DNA of 64,000 nt from Symbiodinium natans (GCA_905221605.1 CAJNDS010002807.1:1-64000); one strand, 5' to 3'. Shown: positions 30,021-40,648, counted from the stretch's first letter. The notes: generated from the letters alone by a model not told the origin. A program made the numbers and translations.

Positions 30021-30158
30021 CACTTAATTTACTCAATTATTTAAATGATTCTTATAATTAATATAGAAAGAAAAGAACAGTGGCAACATAGTACATAAAG
30101 GTCCCTCTCTCATATATATATATATATATTCAAACATATATATATATTTTTTTTCTAG

Positions 30159-32308
30159 GGTTCCAAGTTCAGTTTAGGCATCATCCGAGAGTTGGTGAAT
30201 AGCACGCAGCCCTGGATCTCCCAGGCGAATGGCATGAAGCGAACCCGGATGCCCTCCCCCTGGACCAGCGAAGGCCAGAACTTGGCCGAGTCGAGATACT
30301 TCTGGCAGCCTGCTACGGAGGCCCTGAGGAATGCCATCCCGGCACAGTACCCCAACGAGCCCCTCCCCGAGTATTCGAGCCTGGAGGAGCTGAAGCCCAT
30401 AAGGATCGCGCTGCTACGGGCCGTGAGAGGAGGCATTCCTTCCGGGCAAGCCTTGGACGAAGCTTGTGTCTTGGTGGATGAGCTGATCCGCCCTTGTGAC
30501 CCAAAGAATTGGTCTCTGGACCCGCGGTGCCTGAATCCGAAGGATAACCAGCAGGGGTGCCCGCCTGGAAGCCATTTCGTGCGCGGGAAGTATGGTGTCA
30601 TTGACTGCAAGGCTTGCCCTCTTGGCACCGCCCAGGACCAGCGGCAAGCTGAGGAGACTTGCAACAGTTGCCCGCCTGGGCGCTTTGCCGCCGAGCCGGG
30701 GCGCAGTGAGTGTGTGACTTGCGCGCCGGGGTGGATCGCCACAAACCCAGGGATGTCCGCCTGCTTTACTTGCAACAATGGCTCGATGCCCGTGAATGGA
30801 GAGGCATGCCAGGCATGTGAAGCCGGTGAATATGAAGCCTTCGGTCTTTGCCAGCCCTGCCCATCTGGCTACACGTCCACAAGGGGAAGCTTTGGCTCTG
30901 ACTCCTGCGTGATCCAAAACGTGCTGTTTCTTTGGAATGGCTTGCTGATCATGGGCCTGGTCTTCTTGTGTATGCTTCTGCCAAGGCTGCTCGGCTTTGG
31001 TCCTCTGCCCATTCAGGACCTTTTCGTCGATGAAGGGAGGGTTGTGGTGAAGGCGTGGGGCGCGCACGGCATGTGCAACTGGTTTGGGCTTCCGTTGCAG
31101 GTGCGGCTCACGGGTACCGGCCACCCCGCAGTGGAAGAGTGCAAGGGAATCTTCAGGGCTGTGGTTCGAAACAGTGATGAGCTCTGGCTGTTGGACAGAC
31201 ACAGCAAAGAACGGCTTGCGGCCGACATCGAGTCTTCCCGTGGTGCGCTGAGGCTCTGTTTTCCCTGTAGCCTTTGGTGCAGCAGCTTCGGTAGCCTGCC
31301 GTTGGCACTGCCTGCTGTCATTCTTGTCACGTGCAACATCTGGCTGGTCTGGCAACTTGTCCTGGGTTGGGAAGCAGAGGTGGACCTCTGCTTGTGGTGG
31401 TTTCTGCTTGGCTTGGCGATCGCATTGGCCTTATGCGTTGCAGTCACCCTGCGCCAGCGACGTAACGGGCTTGCTTCCGTCCCACTAACCCGACGCCTAA
31501 CGCAGTTTCATGAGAGGATCCTGCATGCAAATCCCCAGCCCGCAGCAGCCGAGCGAGGGCCTGCGCGGGCGATTCACGCAGAGAAAATTGTGGCTCTGTA
31601 CGAGTACTTCCAGTCGTTCATTCGGAGACGGACCATGCACTACGTGGGCTACAACCTGTTGATGCCACTCACAGCATCCCACAAGCTTTCGTACGCAGAG
31701 CTCGTGGGCCCTGCGCAGGTGGCTTGGTTTGTGTCGCACTGCTGGAGCATGCCCTTCGCGGACTTCGTGCAGAGCATCCGCGCCTTAGGCGACACGAAGA
31801 CCGACTGGCGAAAGATCGCCTTGTGGGTCTGCTCTTTTAGCAACAACCAGTGGGCGGTGGAGGATGAGCTGGGTGGTGGGGATCCCATGGACTCCTCCTT
31901 TGGCTTGGCCCTCTTGAGCCCGAGCTGTCGAGGCACCGCCATGGTCTTGGATGCGGGCGCCGAGCCCTTGCAGAGGTCCTGGTGCCTCTTTGAGGTCTTT
32001 CAGACCTTTCGCCTGGCAAAGCAGCATGCGGACCACCAGGGGCTTCTCTTGTGCACCCCTACAGGCGTGCTGCAGCAAGGCACGGCCAGTGTCGACATGG
32101 TTCTGGTCTTGGCGAAGAAGCTGGCGAGCATCCGGATGGAGGACGCGCAGGCCTCAAGGCCACAGGACAAGATTAACATTGACGCCTGTGTCCAAGCTAC
32201 AGAGGGTGGCTTCCCAGCAGTAAACCGCTTTGTTCGCCAATGCATCAAGACAGCCTTGGACAATGCCCACAGCTCCTTCCAAGGACACTATACAGCCTTG
32301 GTGGCTTT
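30159..32308 (+). CDS. Solute-binding-domain receptor, exon 2: Cys-rich repeats, membrane helices, cytosolic domain
   Basis: It follows TTTTCTAG and opens GSKFSLGIIREL, finishing the solute-binding fold with SRYFWQPATEALRN and LDEACVLVDELI. Residue numbers below count from 30192. Residues 120-240 are GCC2/GCC3 (ephrin-receptor-like) repeats with CPPG, CPLGT, CPPGRF, CAPG and CPSGYTS. A helix at about 244-268 spans the membrane; two more are predicted at 368-392 and 399-421. The cytosolic C-terminus has FVSHCW (513-518), SNNQW (550-554) and RSWCLFE (595-601), a pattern frequent in dinoflagellate proteins that may be TIR-like. The whole reads as a ligand receptor with a signalling tail. The exon ends at 32300 or 32308, depending on the donor. 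Confidence 0.75.
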
Positions 32309-32401
32309 GTCATAGTTGGGAAAAATAGTACATGTTTAAAGGGTACTTAAACCCAATAAGGAATATAAGTTTAACATTTGTAATACTATCCCAACCATGA
32401 G
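32309..32401 (+). mobile_element. Introner-like element, copy 1 (intron of the receptor gene)
   Basis: GTCATAGTTGGG at the left and CCCAACCATGAG at the right form near-perfect inverted ends (CATAGTTGGG/CCCAACCATG, 9 of 10). Removal as a GT-AG intron keeps the receptor frame. GTGGCT at 32301 with AG at 32405 also keeps it. A related copy with the same ends is at 62665-62759. Confidence 0.65.
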
Positions 32402-32510
32402 TCAGGTGGGGGCTCTCGAGGAAAGCATGGAGAGCGTCGAGCACGGCGATCTGAGGCCGTGCCTGCTGCGACGTCGGCGTCCTGAGGAGGAACACAAGCT
32501 TCGCACTTAG
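32402..32510 (+). CDS. Solute-binding-domain receptor, last exon
   Basis: It continues the frame as VGALEESMESVEHGDL and then an Arg-rich stretch (LLRRRRPEEEHKLRT) before TAG at 32508-32510. The start is 32402 or 32406 depending on the acceptor; both give the same frame. If the intron is not used, the protein ends eight bases beyond 32308 at a TAG inside the element. Confidence 0.5.
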
Positions 32511-32546
32511 TCAGCCGACCTAAGCAGCCTGCGGCCCCAGGAAGGG

Positions 32547-32612
32547 AACCCTAAACCCTAAACCCTAAACCCTAAACCCTAAACCCTAAACCCTAAACCC
32601 TAAACCCTAAAA
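32547..32612. repeat. (CCCTAAA)n array
   Basis: About nine copies just downstream of the receptor gene. Confidence 0.95.
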
Positions 32613-33251
32613 CACAGTCATGGCATAGGATGACCGTCTGAGAGGGCAGGGCGCCGATCCCTGGCCCCCCAGCCCTTTAAAGAGCCCTCCGAAAACCCTT
32701 TGGGCCCGTCGGGTGGTGAGGTTTGACTCTTGAAATTTCTGACCCAAAAGCGGTTGTTTTCGAACCCCCCACCTTTGAGTATTGCTGAGAGGTTCCATTG
32801 CCCAGGCTCATGCATTGCAGACAACGTTAGACAGCTGCTTTAGTTCCGGTTGTGTGTTTCACTTGAAACTAGCTGAAGCATCTCCAGTCTCCGTCTTTAG
32901 TGTCTCGGGGGTCTGCGTTGATGTGACAACGCTCCCCGTTCATTGCAAAGAATACGGCAAAACGCCCGCAAGCTCGGAGCCAAGAAATTCAAAACGCTGC
33001 AGAGCCGAGGGCCAGAAGTCCCCCGAGCCGCGGCTGCACCCGTGGCTTTGTACAGAGTGCCAAAACGTTTTTGGGGGCCGCAGCTTAGTTCTCTCAATTC
33101 TGCTCTCTTAGGGTGGCTTTGCTGTTGGGGTTCAGTTGAGGGGCAAGTACTGCACTTGCTTGGCGCGGCAAGGGGCCGCCTGTTAGATGTGCTATGATGT
33201 ATCTAGATGTACAGGAAGTGGTAGCCATACTCTGGTGCCTGTTTCCGGAAA

Positions 33252-33345
33252 TTAGGAGTACCTCTTGGGGTCCTCATTATTTGGAAATCCTACTCTTTGG
33301 GGACTACTATAAGGGTCCCTTATATTCGAAAACTCCCACAGAGGT
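33252..33345. repeat. Short dispersed element, family B, copy 2
   Basis: GAGTACCTCTTGGGGTCCTC, GGAAATCCTACTCTTTGGGG and a TATTCGAAAACTCCC end match the order seen at 20737 and 44322. Confidence 0.5.
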
Positions 33346-33496
33346 TGGCTCTAATGGTGTCGCTGTCGCTATCCCATCTACGCTCCTCGGCAGGTTGACC
33401 GGCTTGAGTCAGTATTGCTCGAGCCCTTGTCCAGACGCAGAGGTGCGGCCGGGGCTGGGCGAAGTTAGACAAGGTGTCATGGCGTCAGGGTGGCCC

Positions 33497-33549
33497 TAAA
33501 ACTTAAACCTAACCCTAAACCCCAAACCCTAAACCCTAAACCCTAAACT
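33497..33549. repeat. CCCTAAA array left of an exon candidate
   Basis: It contains five or more copies with variants. Confidence 0.9.
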
Positions 33550-33563
33550 TGCAGGCTTAGCAG

Positions 33564-33674
33564 GCACTCAAGGCCAGCATTGTTGTGGCCGATGATTTTG
33601 CAGAACATGTTGTGGCGATGCTGCCGGGGAAGTGGAGTGTCGAACTCGTATTCTTTGTCTTTGGGCCGTGCGTG
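33564..33674 (+). CDS. Exon candidate between telomeric arrays
   Basis: Between TTAGCAG and GTGCTAGG, 37 phase-0 codons read ALKASIVVADDFAEHVVAML then PGKWSVELVFFVFG. The mix of residues is protein-like. A TTTAGGG array follows at 33803. Gene and function are unknown. Confidence 0.45.
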
Positions 33675-33802
33675 GTGCTAGGTCCCACTGCTGCTTTATG
33701 AGACCCTGCCAGGTTCGAGCGGCAACGAGACCTCTCCCTTTCGCCTGCCGCGCTGGTGGGCGTGAACAAAAAGCTGTTCCAGCTTCGGATCAGGCATGCA
33801 AT

Positions 33803-33852
33803 TTAGGGTTTAGGGTCTACGTTTTGGGGTTTAAGGTTTAGGGTTTAGGGCT
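33803..33852. repeat. TTTAGGG array right of the exon candidate
   Basis: Five degenerate copies. Confidence 0.85.
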
Positions 33853-36295
33853 ATCTTGAGCCCCATCCTCGCCTTAGCAGGTATCTCAGGTAGCTGGGAG
33901 CAGGCAAGGTGATAGCATGCACGCAAGCACGCCCCGCCTCGGCCTAATCTCGCAAGAAAATCCTCCTTGTGATGTTGTATTATTACCGCTGGTAAGACTA
34001 CACGGCTCAGCTACGGTAGCACAATAATAGTATAAGACAAGACTGCTATATACACTATTAAGCTCATGTCTAATGTGTCTCTATGATCTACAGGCCCAAA
34101 GGGCTATGATACTCTATTCTTGTTCCCAGGACAACTCAGACTCCAGAAGCAATATCTAAAGTGCCTACACCGTGAACCCAGCACCTTAAACCACGAGCCC
34201 TATATGTCGCAGCCTCCGGACCTCCGCGAGTTCTTGGAGCCGACAAACAAGCGCACACGTTCCACAACCTTCCAAGAATCTCTGATGACGCATGCTACTC
34301 TGCACCATCCTACCAGTGTACCCCATGACTCGACAACTTGTATCGTTTCTTCAACATAGTCGGGGGAAGCCAACGTCCAAGTTCCATTGCGGCCCAAGCG
34401 TCATTTGAAGGCAGGTGAGCATGCTAGTACAAACCAGATTGGAAAGCCTGAGTAGACAGATGACAGTTGAATGCATGATTGTGTCGCACCGACTTGCGAA
34501 GTCTCGAGAAGATCGGTATGTTCATTCCGTGCCAATCCATGGGCTTGTGTTCCTTTAGGAGAGATGGCCAAAATGGTCAGGAATTTGTTGCCATGCTTGC
34601 TGTTAGTCAGCGTCTTCGTCGCTGCTGGATGGCATTGATGCATTGGGATGTTCCCCCTTATCCTAGCAGTCCTTAATGGGGCTTATAGTACCCCCAATTT
34701 CAATCCCTGTTAAGGACTGTTCGTATAAGGGGGAACACCCCAATTGATGTACACCGTTTTACTACTCACAATATGTTGAAGCTCTTGTGCACCGGAAACT
34801 GACACTGAAGGCATGTCGTCGGCAGCTCCTTAGGCCATCCGATGGCCCACCAGGCAGCTTCTGGCTTAGTAGGGAATGAGGGAATGAGGGAATGAGGGCC
34901 CTATATACTCCCTTAAAGTGTATGTATATATACATATATACATACATATGTATATTTATATATATATATATATGTATATATATATACACACATATATTTT
35001 GGGGCCTCATTCCCTCATATCCCTACGAAGTACCACGGGGACTTGTTAAACTGCGTTTGTAGCTTGTGGTGTTCTCGAGCAGCGACATAGGGATGAAGAC
35101 AACGATCACGCGATGTGCCTATGTTCTTAGATGTGGCGAACTTTGCAGTGATGTGCAAAACGGAGAAGACGACGGGCTGTGAATGTCTGCATGAGGTGCG
35201 CAAGATCCACGTGCCACGCAGCTTGGACGATTTTTACTCCCGGGGCGGGTCGTTAACGTCGCCTTGTCATTTTTTGCTTTGTCGAAGCTCCTTCGACACA
35301 GGTTCAATATGAAGCTGTGTAAAGGTATCAAGCTTGTTCCTGAATCGGAGGGAATTTCTCATGCACTGGTACCCCTAACACATGCTGCCAATTCGAGTGG
35401 GCTCCTACACAATTTTCGTTTGCTTTTTCGTTCGGATTTTGTTGGGTACGGATTGGCTTCATGCAGTGGTGTGTATGTCGTGTGCGTGTTGGATCATGGG
35501 CATGTGAACTCCAGGGTCAGAGATCCGGAGTTCACCACCAAAGGTTTGTGGCCGCTTCGCCACCTCGGCTTCAGCACTTGCGCAGCGGCGCGGCAACGCA
35601 GCGCAGAGCCCTTCCTGAGGTCAGCTTTGGGGCTTCACATCGGGACACTTGCTGAAGCGCCATGTGGTGTATTGACAACTTAGCAGCATTAGGGCTCGTG
35701 CGCCACTTTCGTTTCAGGTGATAAGGGAATGTACACAGCACGCAGGATTCATCAAGCAAGCCATGTTTGGCATGCAGCAGGCAGTGCCTGGCATGAAAAC
35801 AGTTGTAGAGAACAGGTGTTAAGCCCTAGCATCACTTGTCAGGCATCCATTCTTGTGGCAGACCTGCAGCCAACGCCTGCTGTCGGAGCCCTTCGTACGT
35901 TCGGACTCTGCATGTGGCGTTTTCCTTGGAAACATCGTTTTGCTTGCAGCTGAGCTGCATTTTTATGTGAATTTGCCGAACACAGGTCGTGTCTTCCGCA
36001 TTCAACGTCGTCACGTTCTTACCGCAGTGACCGTGGCAGTGTTCTGAAGTGTTGAAGTTATGAGTTCTGAAAGTGTTATTCCTGCAGCGCCGCTCGGGCT
36101 GACGTCACTTTGAATATGCAGATACCGCCAGTGTTCCATACTTGCAAATTTTTCATATTCTGTGGCCTGAGGGCAATTTGCTCTCTGCCTCTTGATCGGG
36201 AGCATCAGTGATCTGAACAACTTCAGGTACTTGTGGCTGTTGATGGTTCTGGCCCCGAATTGGTCCGTCACAAGGTGCGTTTCACGAAGAACGGA
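33853..36295. other. Stretch with a MITE-like element and no firm gene
   Basis: It contains MITE A copy 1 (34641-34746) and an (AT)n-rich palindrome (34917-34998). Weak plus-strand coding-like frames lie at 35115-35312 (MCKTEKTTGCECLHEV) and 35264-35683 (VRDPEFTTKGLW); neither has a domain, and I cannot define splice sites for them. Confidence 0.4.
34641..34746. mobile_element. MITE-like element A, copy 1
   Basis: Inverted ends of about 34 bases, GATGTTCCCCCTTAT...CAGTCCTTAA against TTAAGGACTG...ATAAGGGGGAAC, enclose about 36 bases. Related copies lie at 43592, 49551 and 55102. Confidence 0.8.
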
Positions 36296-36560
36296 GCCCT
36301 AAACCCTAAACCCCCTAAACCCTAAACCCCAAACCCCAAACCCCAAAACCCTACAACCCTAAAACCCTAAAACCCTAAAACCCTAAAACCCTAAAGCCCC
36401 TCCAAACCCTAAAAACCCTAAAAACCCTTAAAACCCCAAAACCCCCAAAACCCTAAAAAACCCTAAAAAACCCTAAAACCCCCAAAACCCTAAAACCCTA
36501 AAACCCTAAAACCCTAAAACCCTGAACCCTAATTAAATCCTGAACCCTAAGCCCTGAACC
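36296..36560. repeat. CCCTAAA/CCCTAAAA array
   Basis: A long C-strand array dominated by 8-bp CCCTAAAA and by AAAACCCC variants. Confidence 0.95.
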
Positions 36561-36565
36561 CGAAG

Positions 36566-36642
36566 TTGTGCCACAGGAAGATCATGGAGCCCCTGTGGCC
36601 GGTGCTACTCTTCGCCGCCGTGCACATCTTCATAGTGCCTTG
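36566..36642 (+). CDS. Exon candidate: membrane-helix segment
   Basis: After CCCGAAG the frame reads MEPLWPVLLFAAVHIFIVP and meets GTAGTAG as a donor. It lies between a CCCTAAA array and a TTTAGGG array (36673-36700). The hydrophobic stretch suggests a transmembrane helix. The frame is short, so open reading alone is weak evidence. Confidence 0.35.
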
Positions 36643-36672
36643 GTAGTAGAGTAGGCAACCTTTACCCTTTTT

Positions 36673-36700
36673 GGGTTTAGGGTTTAGGGTTTAGGGTCTT
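36673..36700. repeat. Short TTTAGGG array
   Basis: Four copies. Confidence 0.9.
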
Positions 36701-36869
36701 AGTTCCTCCAGGTTACTGGACAACTAAGGTCTTCAATGTGGCCTCTGTGAACAGTGACTTGGTGGCCTTAGGGCAGAGGCAAGCCCCAATCTTCCTAAGC
36801 CCCTAGTTCTTGGGGTAGCTACATGATCCCTGAATATATGGGCCCTAAATTGGGGAGCCCTTCTATACA

Positions 36870-36928
36870 AACCCTAAACCCTAAACCCGAAACCCTAAAC
36901 CCTAAACCCTAAAACCCTAAAACCCTAA
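36870..36928. repeat. CCCTAAA array
   Basis: Eight copies, the last three 8-bp CCCTAAAA. Confidence 0.9.
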
Positions 36929-36939
36929 AATGCACTGAG

Positions 36940-37042
36940 ACTGAATGCTCATTCAGCGAAGGCGACAACCTGTCCGATTTCACAGAACTCGCGAAAGTCT
37001 TCGATCCGCGAGTCAGTGCTTCACTCAGTTCTGCCAATTCGG
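36940..37042 (+). CDS. Exon candidate between telomeric arrays
   Basis: Frame TECSFSEGDNLSDFTELAKV then FDPRVSASLSSANS runs to GG|GTTTAGGG, so the TTTAGGG repeat supplies the donor. Other frames are also open over this length. Confidence 0.4.
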
Positions 37043-37124
37043 GTTTAGGGTTTAGGGTTTAGGGTTTAGGGTTTAGGGTTTAGGGTTTAGGGTTTAGGGT
37101 TAGGGTTTAGGGTTTAGGGTTTAA
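37043..37124. repeat. TTTAGGG array at a donor site
   Basis: Eleven or more copies starting directly at the exon candidate's end. Confidence 0.95.
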
Positions 37125-37200
37125 ATCAAGAGTGGCGACCACGCCGCCGAAGCAAGCGCATGTTGTGTGCCTGTGAGCCTCTGATCTGCTCAGCCGAGCA

Positions 37201-37350
37201 TTTGTTTGTTTGTTTGTTTGTTTGTTTGTTTGTTTGTTTGTTTGTTTAGGGTTTTAGGGGTTTTAAGGGTTTTTAAGGTTTGTAGGGGGTTTAGTGTTTA
37301 GTAGTTTAGGGTTTTAGGGTTTTAGGGTTTTAGGGTTTAGGGTCTTCAAC
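37201..37350. repeat. (TTTG)12 merging into a TTTTAGGG-type array
   Basis: Tetranucleotide at 37201-37246, then degenerate 8-bp TTTTAGGG copies. Confidence 0.9.
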
Positions 37351-37415
37351 GGATGCTGGCTGGGATTGCGTACTCCTTGGCATCACTCAAGCAGCTTCAG
37401 GGCGGATTAAGTCTA

Positions 37416-37832
37416 CAAAAACCCTAAAACCGTAAAGCCCTAAAACCCTGAAACCCTAAAACCCTAAAGCCTTCAAACCCCAAAACCCCAAAACCCCAAA
37501 ACCCCAAAACCCTACAACCCTAAAACCCTAAAACCCTAAAACCCTAAAGCCCCTCCAAACCCTAAAAACCCTAAAAACCCTTAAAACCCCAAAACCCCCA
37601 AAACCCTAAAAAATTCTAAAACCCCCAAAACCCTAGATCCCCTAAAACCCCCAAAACCCCTAAAACCCTAAAGCCCCTACAAACCCTAAAAACCCTTTAA
37701 ACCCCTAAAACCCCAAAACCCCAAAAACCCCCCAAAAACCCTAAAACCGCTAAAACCCCCAAAAACCCTCAAAACCCCTAAAACCCCTAAAACCCCCCAA
37801 AACCCTAAAACCCCTAAAACCCCCCAAAACCC
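37416..37832. repeat. Long CCCTAAAA/CCCCAAAA array
   Basis: A 400-bp, highly variable C-strand array with local duplication of blocks also seen at 36330-36490. Confidence 0.95.
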
Positions 37833-37842
37833 TGGTCTGAAG

Positions 37843-37925
37843 CCATGCCATGCGCCGCCTCGGAAAAGCGCTTGCGCTTGCACTGGCCGTGGCCATCACA
37901 GCCCTCTTCTTCGCGAGGCAGTGGC
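37843..37925 (+). CDS. Exon candidate, hydrophobic
   Basis: After GTCTGAAG, one frame reads MRRLGKALALALAVAITALF and FARQW, like a signal or membrane segment, and ends at C|GTTTAGGG. A second frame is open too. It is bounded by CCCTAAA-type and TTTAGGG arrays. Confidence 0.35.
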
Positions 37926-38060
37926 GTTTAGGGTTTAGGGTTTGGGGTTTAGGGTTTAGGTTTTAGGGTTGAGGGTTTGGCGTTTAGGGTTTAGGGTTTG
38001 GGGTTTAGGGTTTTGGGGTTTCGGGTTTAGGGTTTAGGGTTTAGGGTTTAGGGGTCAAGG
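37926..38060. repeat. TTTAGGG array
   Basis: It contains about 17 copies with variants. Confidence 0.95.
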
Positions 38061-38725
38061 GCTTGGCCTTGTCCCTGCTCGGGCCCAACCCCCAACAACT
38101 TTGCCAGACACTGCATGCGGCTTGTCATTCCTCAGAATGCACCTCTAACATGTGGAAGCTGAAAGGCTAGACGCACTAAACCGGAAAGCCCCTTGGGCAA
38201 GGAACGCGCGTTTGCATTCTGAGTTTAAGGCAGATGGGCACAAATAGTATCAGGAGCCGCTTCGCTGTGCAACAGGTATTTCCTCGGCCGTGGCAACGAC
38301 GCGCGCCGACGGGCTGGAAAGTAGCCAGCCGCAGTGGCACATGGGGGGGTTTCTGAAAAACCCTCTGGTACAGATCATCGTACGTTTTGGCCGTATTGGT
38401 GGTGGCCTCTATTTTGGGAAATGCCGAAGGGCATGTCGCATCTGGGTGTCAGGTGGGCTGATGCGGGGGTGAGCTGAGTTTGCAATCTTGCCACCGGACT
38501 ACGCAAGATCATGTGCCTGAAAGTTTATCTTCCCACTTTTCTTTGTTGACTGGTCACATCCTCCTCGGCTCGATCGTAAGGCAGCTCCTGTACTGGCTGC
38601 ATGAAGATGCAGCTGAACAGCCGCCTGAACAAGGCACGGTGCGGCTGTGCCCCGTAAGCCCCAAGCAGACATGGATGCAGTGGGAGATAGCCCCAGCTCT
38701 GGACGAAAATAGGGGTACCCTTGTC
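38061..38725. other. No supported gene
   Basis: Only short frames without domains (38290-38472, 38480-38758) were seen. Confidence 0.4.
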
Positions 38726-38786
38726 CCCAAACCCAAAACCCTAAACCCTAAACCCTAAACCCCAAACCCTAAACCCTAAACCCTAG
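38726..38786. repeat. CCCTAAA array
   Basis: About eight copies, ending CCCTAG as an acceptor. Confidence 0.9.
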
Positions 38787-38880
38787 ACCCTTCGGAAACC
38801 CCGATATCCGGAGGCCAAGTGGATGATCACCCGGCAGCCCACGAAGTCGCCAGCGCAGGATGGGACGACAGCAAACCTGG
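38787..38880 (+). CDS. Exon candidate between telomeric arrays
   Basis: After CCCTAG the frame TLRKPRYPEAKWMITRQPTK continues SPAQDGTTANL to G|GTTTAGGG. Both splice sites fall at the array edges. Confidence 0.4.
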
Positions 38881-38936
38881 GTTTAGGGTTTAGGGTTTAG
38901 GGTTTAGGATTGATGTAGGGTTTAGGGTTTAGGGCT
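38881..38936. repeat. TTTAGGG array
   Basis: Seven copies, one diverged. Confidence 0.9.
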
Positions 38937-39483
38937 GGGGGAAGTGTGCCATGTGCGGGTTGATTGTCAATCAGAGACTTTTCTTTTCCTTGCAAGCCCC
39001 CCCCCAAAAGGGGGCCCTTACTCCCAGAACTCCCTCCCCCATGTGCGCCAGGAGGCCACAAGACAGGGCATACACCAGTGGACAAGCAGCCCTCTGAACC
39101 ACCTGGAAGTGCCTTAGCTCCCACTTGGGAAGCGCGTCGAAACCCTAACCGGCCTGGGCTCTCGTCATTTTGTTTGGCTCAGTGTCAGCTTCCTAGAGGC
39201 CCCTATTTTGCTAGCTTGGTGTTTGCAAGCAGGGAATGAAGGAATAGTAGCCATGTCAGAATTAGCATGACACGACCCCGTTCCTGCATTGCCTACGGGC
39301 TACATAGAGGGACATACCTGACTCCCTCATCTCCTGCTAAGAACCAGTAAGTCTAAGGATTGTTTCTCGAATTTTGATTGGACTCTTAGTCCTCATGATG
39401 TTGGGACAGTTCTCAGTTCAAATTCAGATAGACTTTCTCTTAAGAATCCTAAGCCCTATGCTAGACCGTCAATTCCCGAGCCG

Positions 39484-39620
39484 AACCCCAAACACCCCTA
39501 ACCCTGAACCCTAAACCTGAAACCCTAAACCCTGAACCCTAAACCCTAAACCCTGAACCCTAAACCTTAAACCCTAAACCCTCAACCCTCAACCCTAAAC
39601 CCTAAACCCTAAACCCAAAG
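39484..39620. repeat. CCCTAAA/CCCTGAA array
   Basis: About 18 copies with CCCTGAA and CCTTAAA variants. Confidence 0.9.
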
Positions 39621-39691
39621 CCCCGTCAAGGTGATGGGGCTCCGGGAAGCATGTGGCTTGGGAATCTGCCCTCCAAAGAGACTCTGTTTGC

Positions 39692-40060
39692 CTCAGCAAG
39701 TTTATTTTTACTTCTATTTTTATTTTGTTTTGTGTTACTTTGTTTTATTTTGTTTTGTTTTGTTTCGTTTTATTTTGTTTATTTTTGATTTTTATTGATC
39801 ATTTTATTTCATCTTATTTTATTTTATTTTGTTTTATTTTATTTTATTTTATTTCATTTGATTTATCTTGTTTTGTTTTATGTTTTTCTATTCTACTTGA
39901 ATATGTGCTTTTATTTGATTTTGATGTATTCTTTTTTTACTCTTTGTTTTAATTTTAACTTATTACTATTTTTCATTTTCACTTTATGATTCTTATGTTT
40001 ATTTTTCATTACTTATTCGTTGTGTTAACAGTTTTTGTGATTTTCTTTTTGATGTAGGGT
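39692..40060. repeat. T-rich (TTTTA/TTTTG)n tract
   Basis: A low-complexity pentamer tract. Phe-rich frames over it are artefacts. Degenerate TTTAGGG motifs follow to 40275. Confidence 0.9.
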
Positions 40061-40450
40061 TCTTAAGGTTTTTAAGCTTCGAGAATTTCATCGTTTTTGG
40101 TGCTCTTGGGGTTTAGGGTTTTTTGAGGTTGGACGTGATTCAGGGTTTCTTGGAGGTTATCAGGTGGGTTCAGGGCGTAGGTCTTCCGAATTCTTAGTTT
40201 CAGGAGCACCTTTGTTTGTTTAGGGCTTCGTGGTTTAGGGTTTCAGGGCTTGCGATGGTATGGGTTTAGGGTTGGGGGGTGTGGGGTTTCACGGGCGCTC
40301 GCTTACTTACTTTGGGGGTTCAGGGTTCCTCTCTTTTGAACCCCGACCAGAGTGTTCTTTTGCTTGTGGGAACGGGGAAGATGGCCAGTTGCCGCCTGAC
40401 AAGCATTCTATTGTATTCACAGGCACTCTCTTTGCTTGCCACGGACTTTC

Positions 40451-40648
40451 CTAAACCCTAAACCCTAAACCCTAAACCCTAAACCCTAAACCCTAAACCC
40501 TAAACCCTAAACCCTAAACCCTAAACCCTAAACCCTAAACCCTAAACCCTATATAAACCCTAAACCCTAAACCCCAAACCCTAAACCCTAAACCCTAAAC
40601 CCTAAACCCTAAACCCTAAACCCTAAACCCTAAACCCTAAACCCTAAG
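40451..40648. repeat. (CCCTAAA)n array with a TATA interruption
   Basis: About 27 copies. The ACCCTATATAAACCC break at 40550 recurs at about 47778. Confidence 0.97.

Larger units (their letters stand above)
22566..30158 (+). other. 7.6-kb AT-rich intron of the receptor gene
   Basis: The intron begins GTGCTTGG after GGG and ends TTTTTTTTCTAG before GGT, phase 0 on both sides. Base composition is visibly lower in GC than in the exons. It contains degenerate telomere-like blocks, minisatellites, a palindromic array and antisense coding-like exons. The linkage rests on the two halves of a solute-binding domain joining in frame. Confidence 0.6.

Noticed and set aside
30414-31355. 313-codon minus-strand frame
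   Set aside because: Antisense shadow of the receptor exon, whose plus frame has clear domains.
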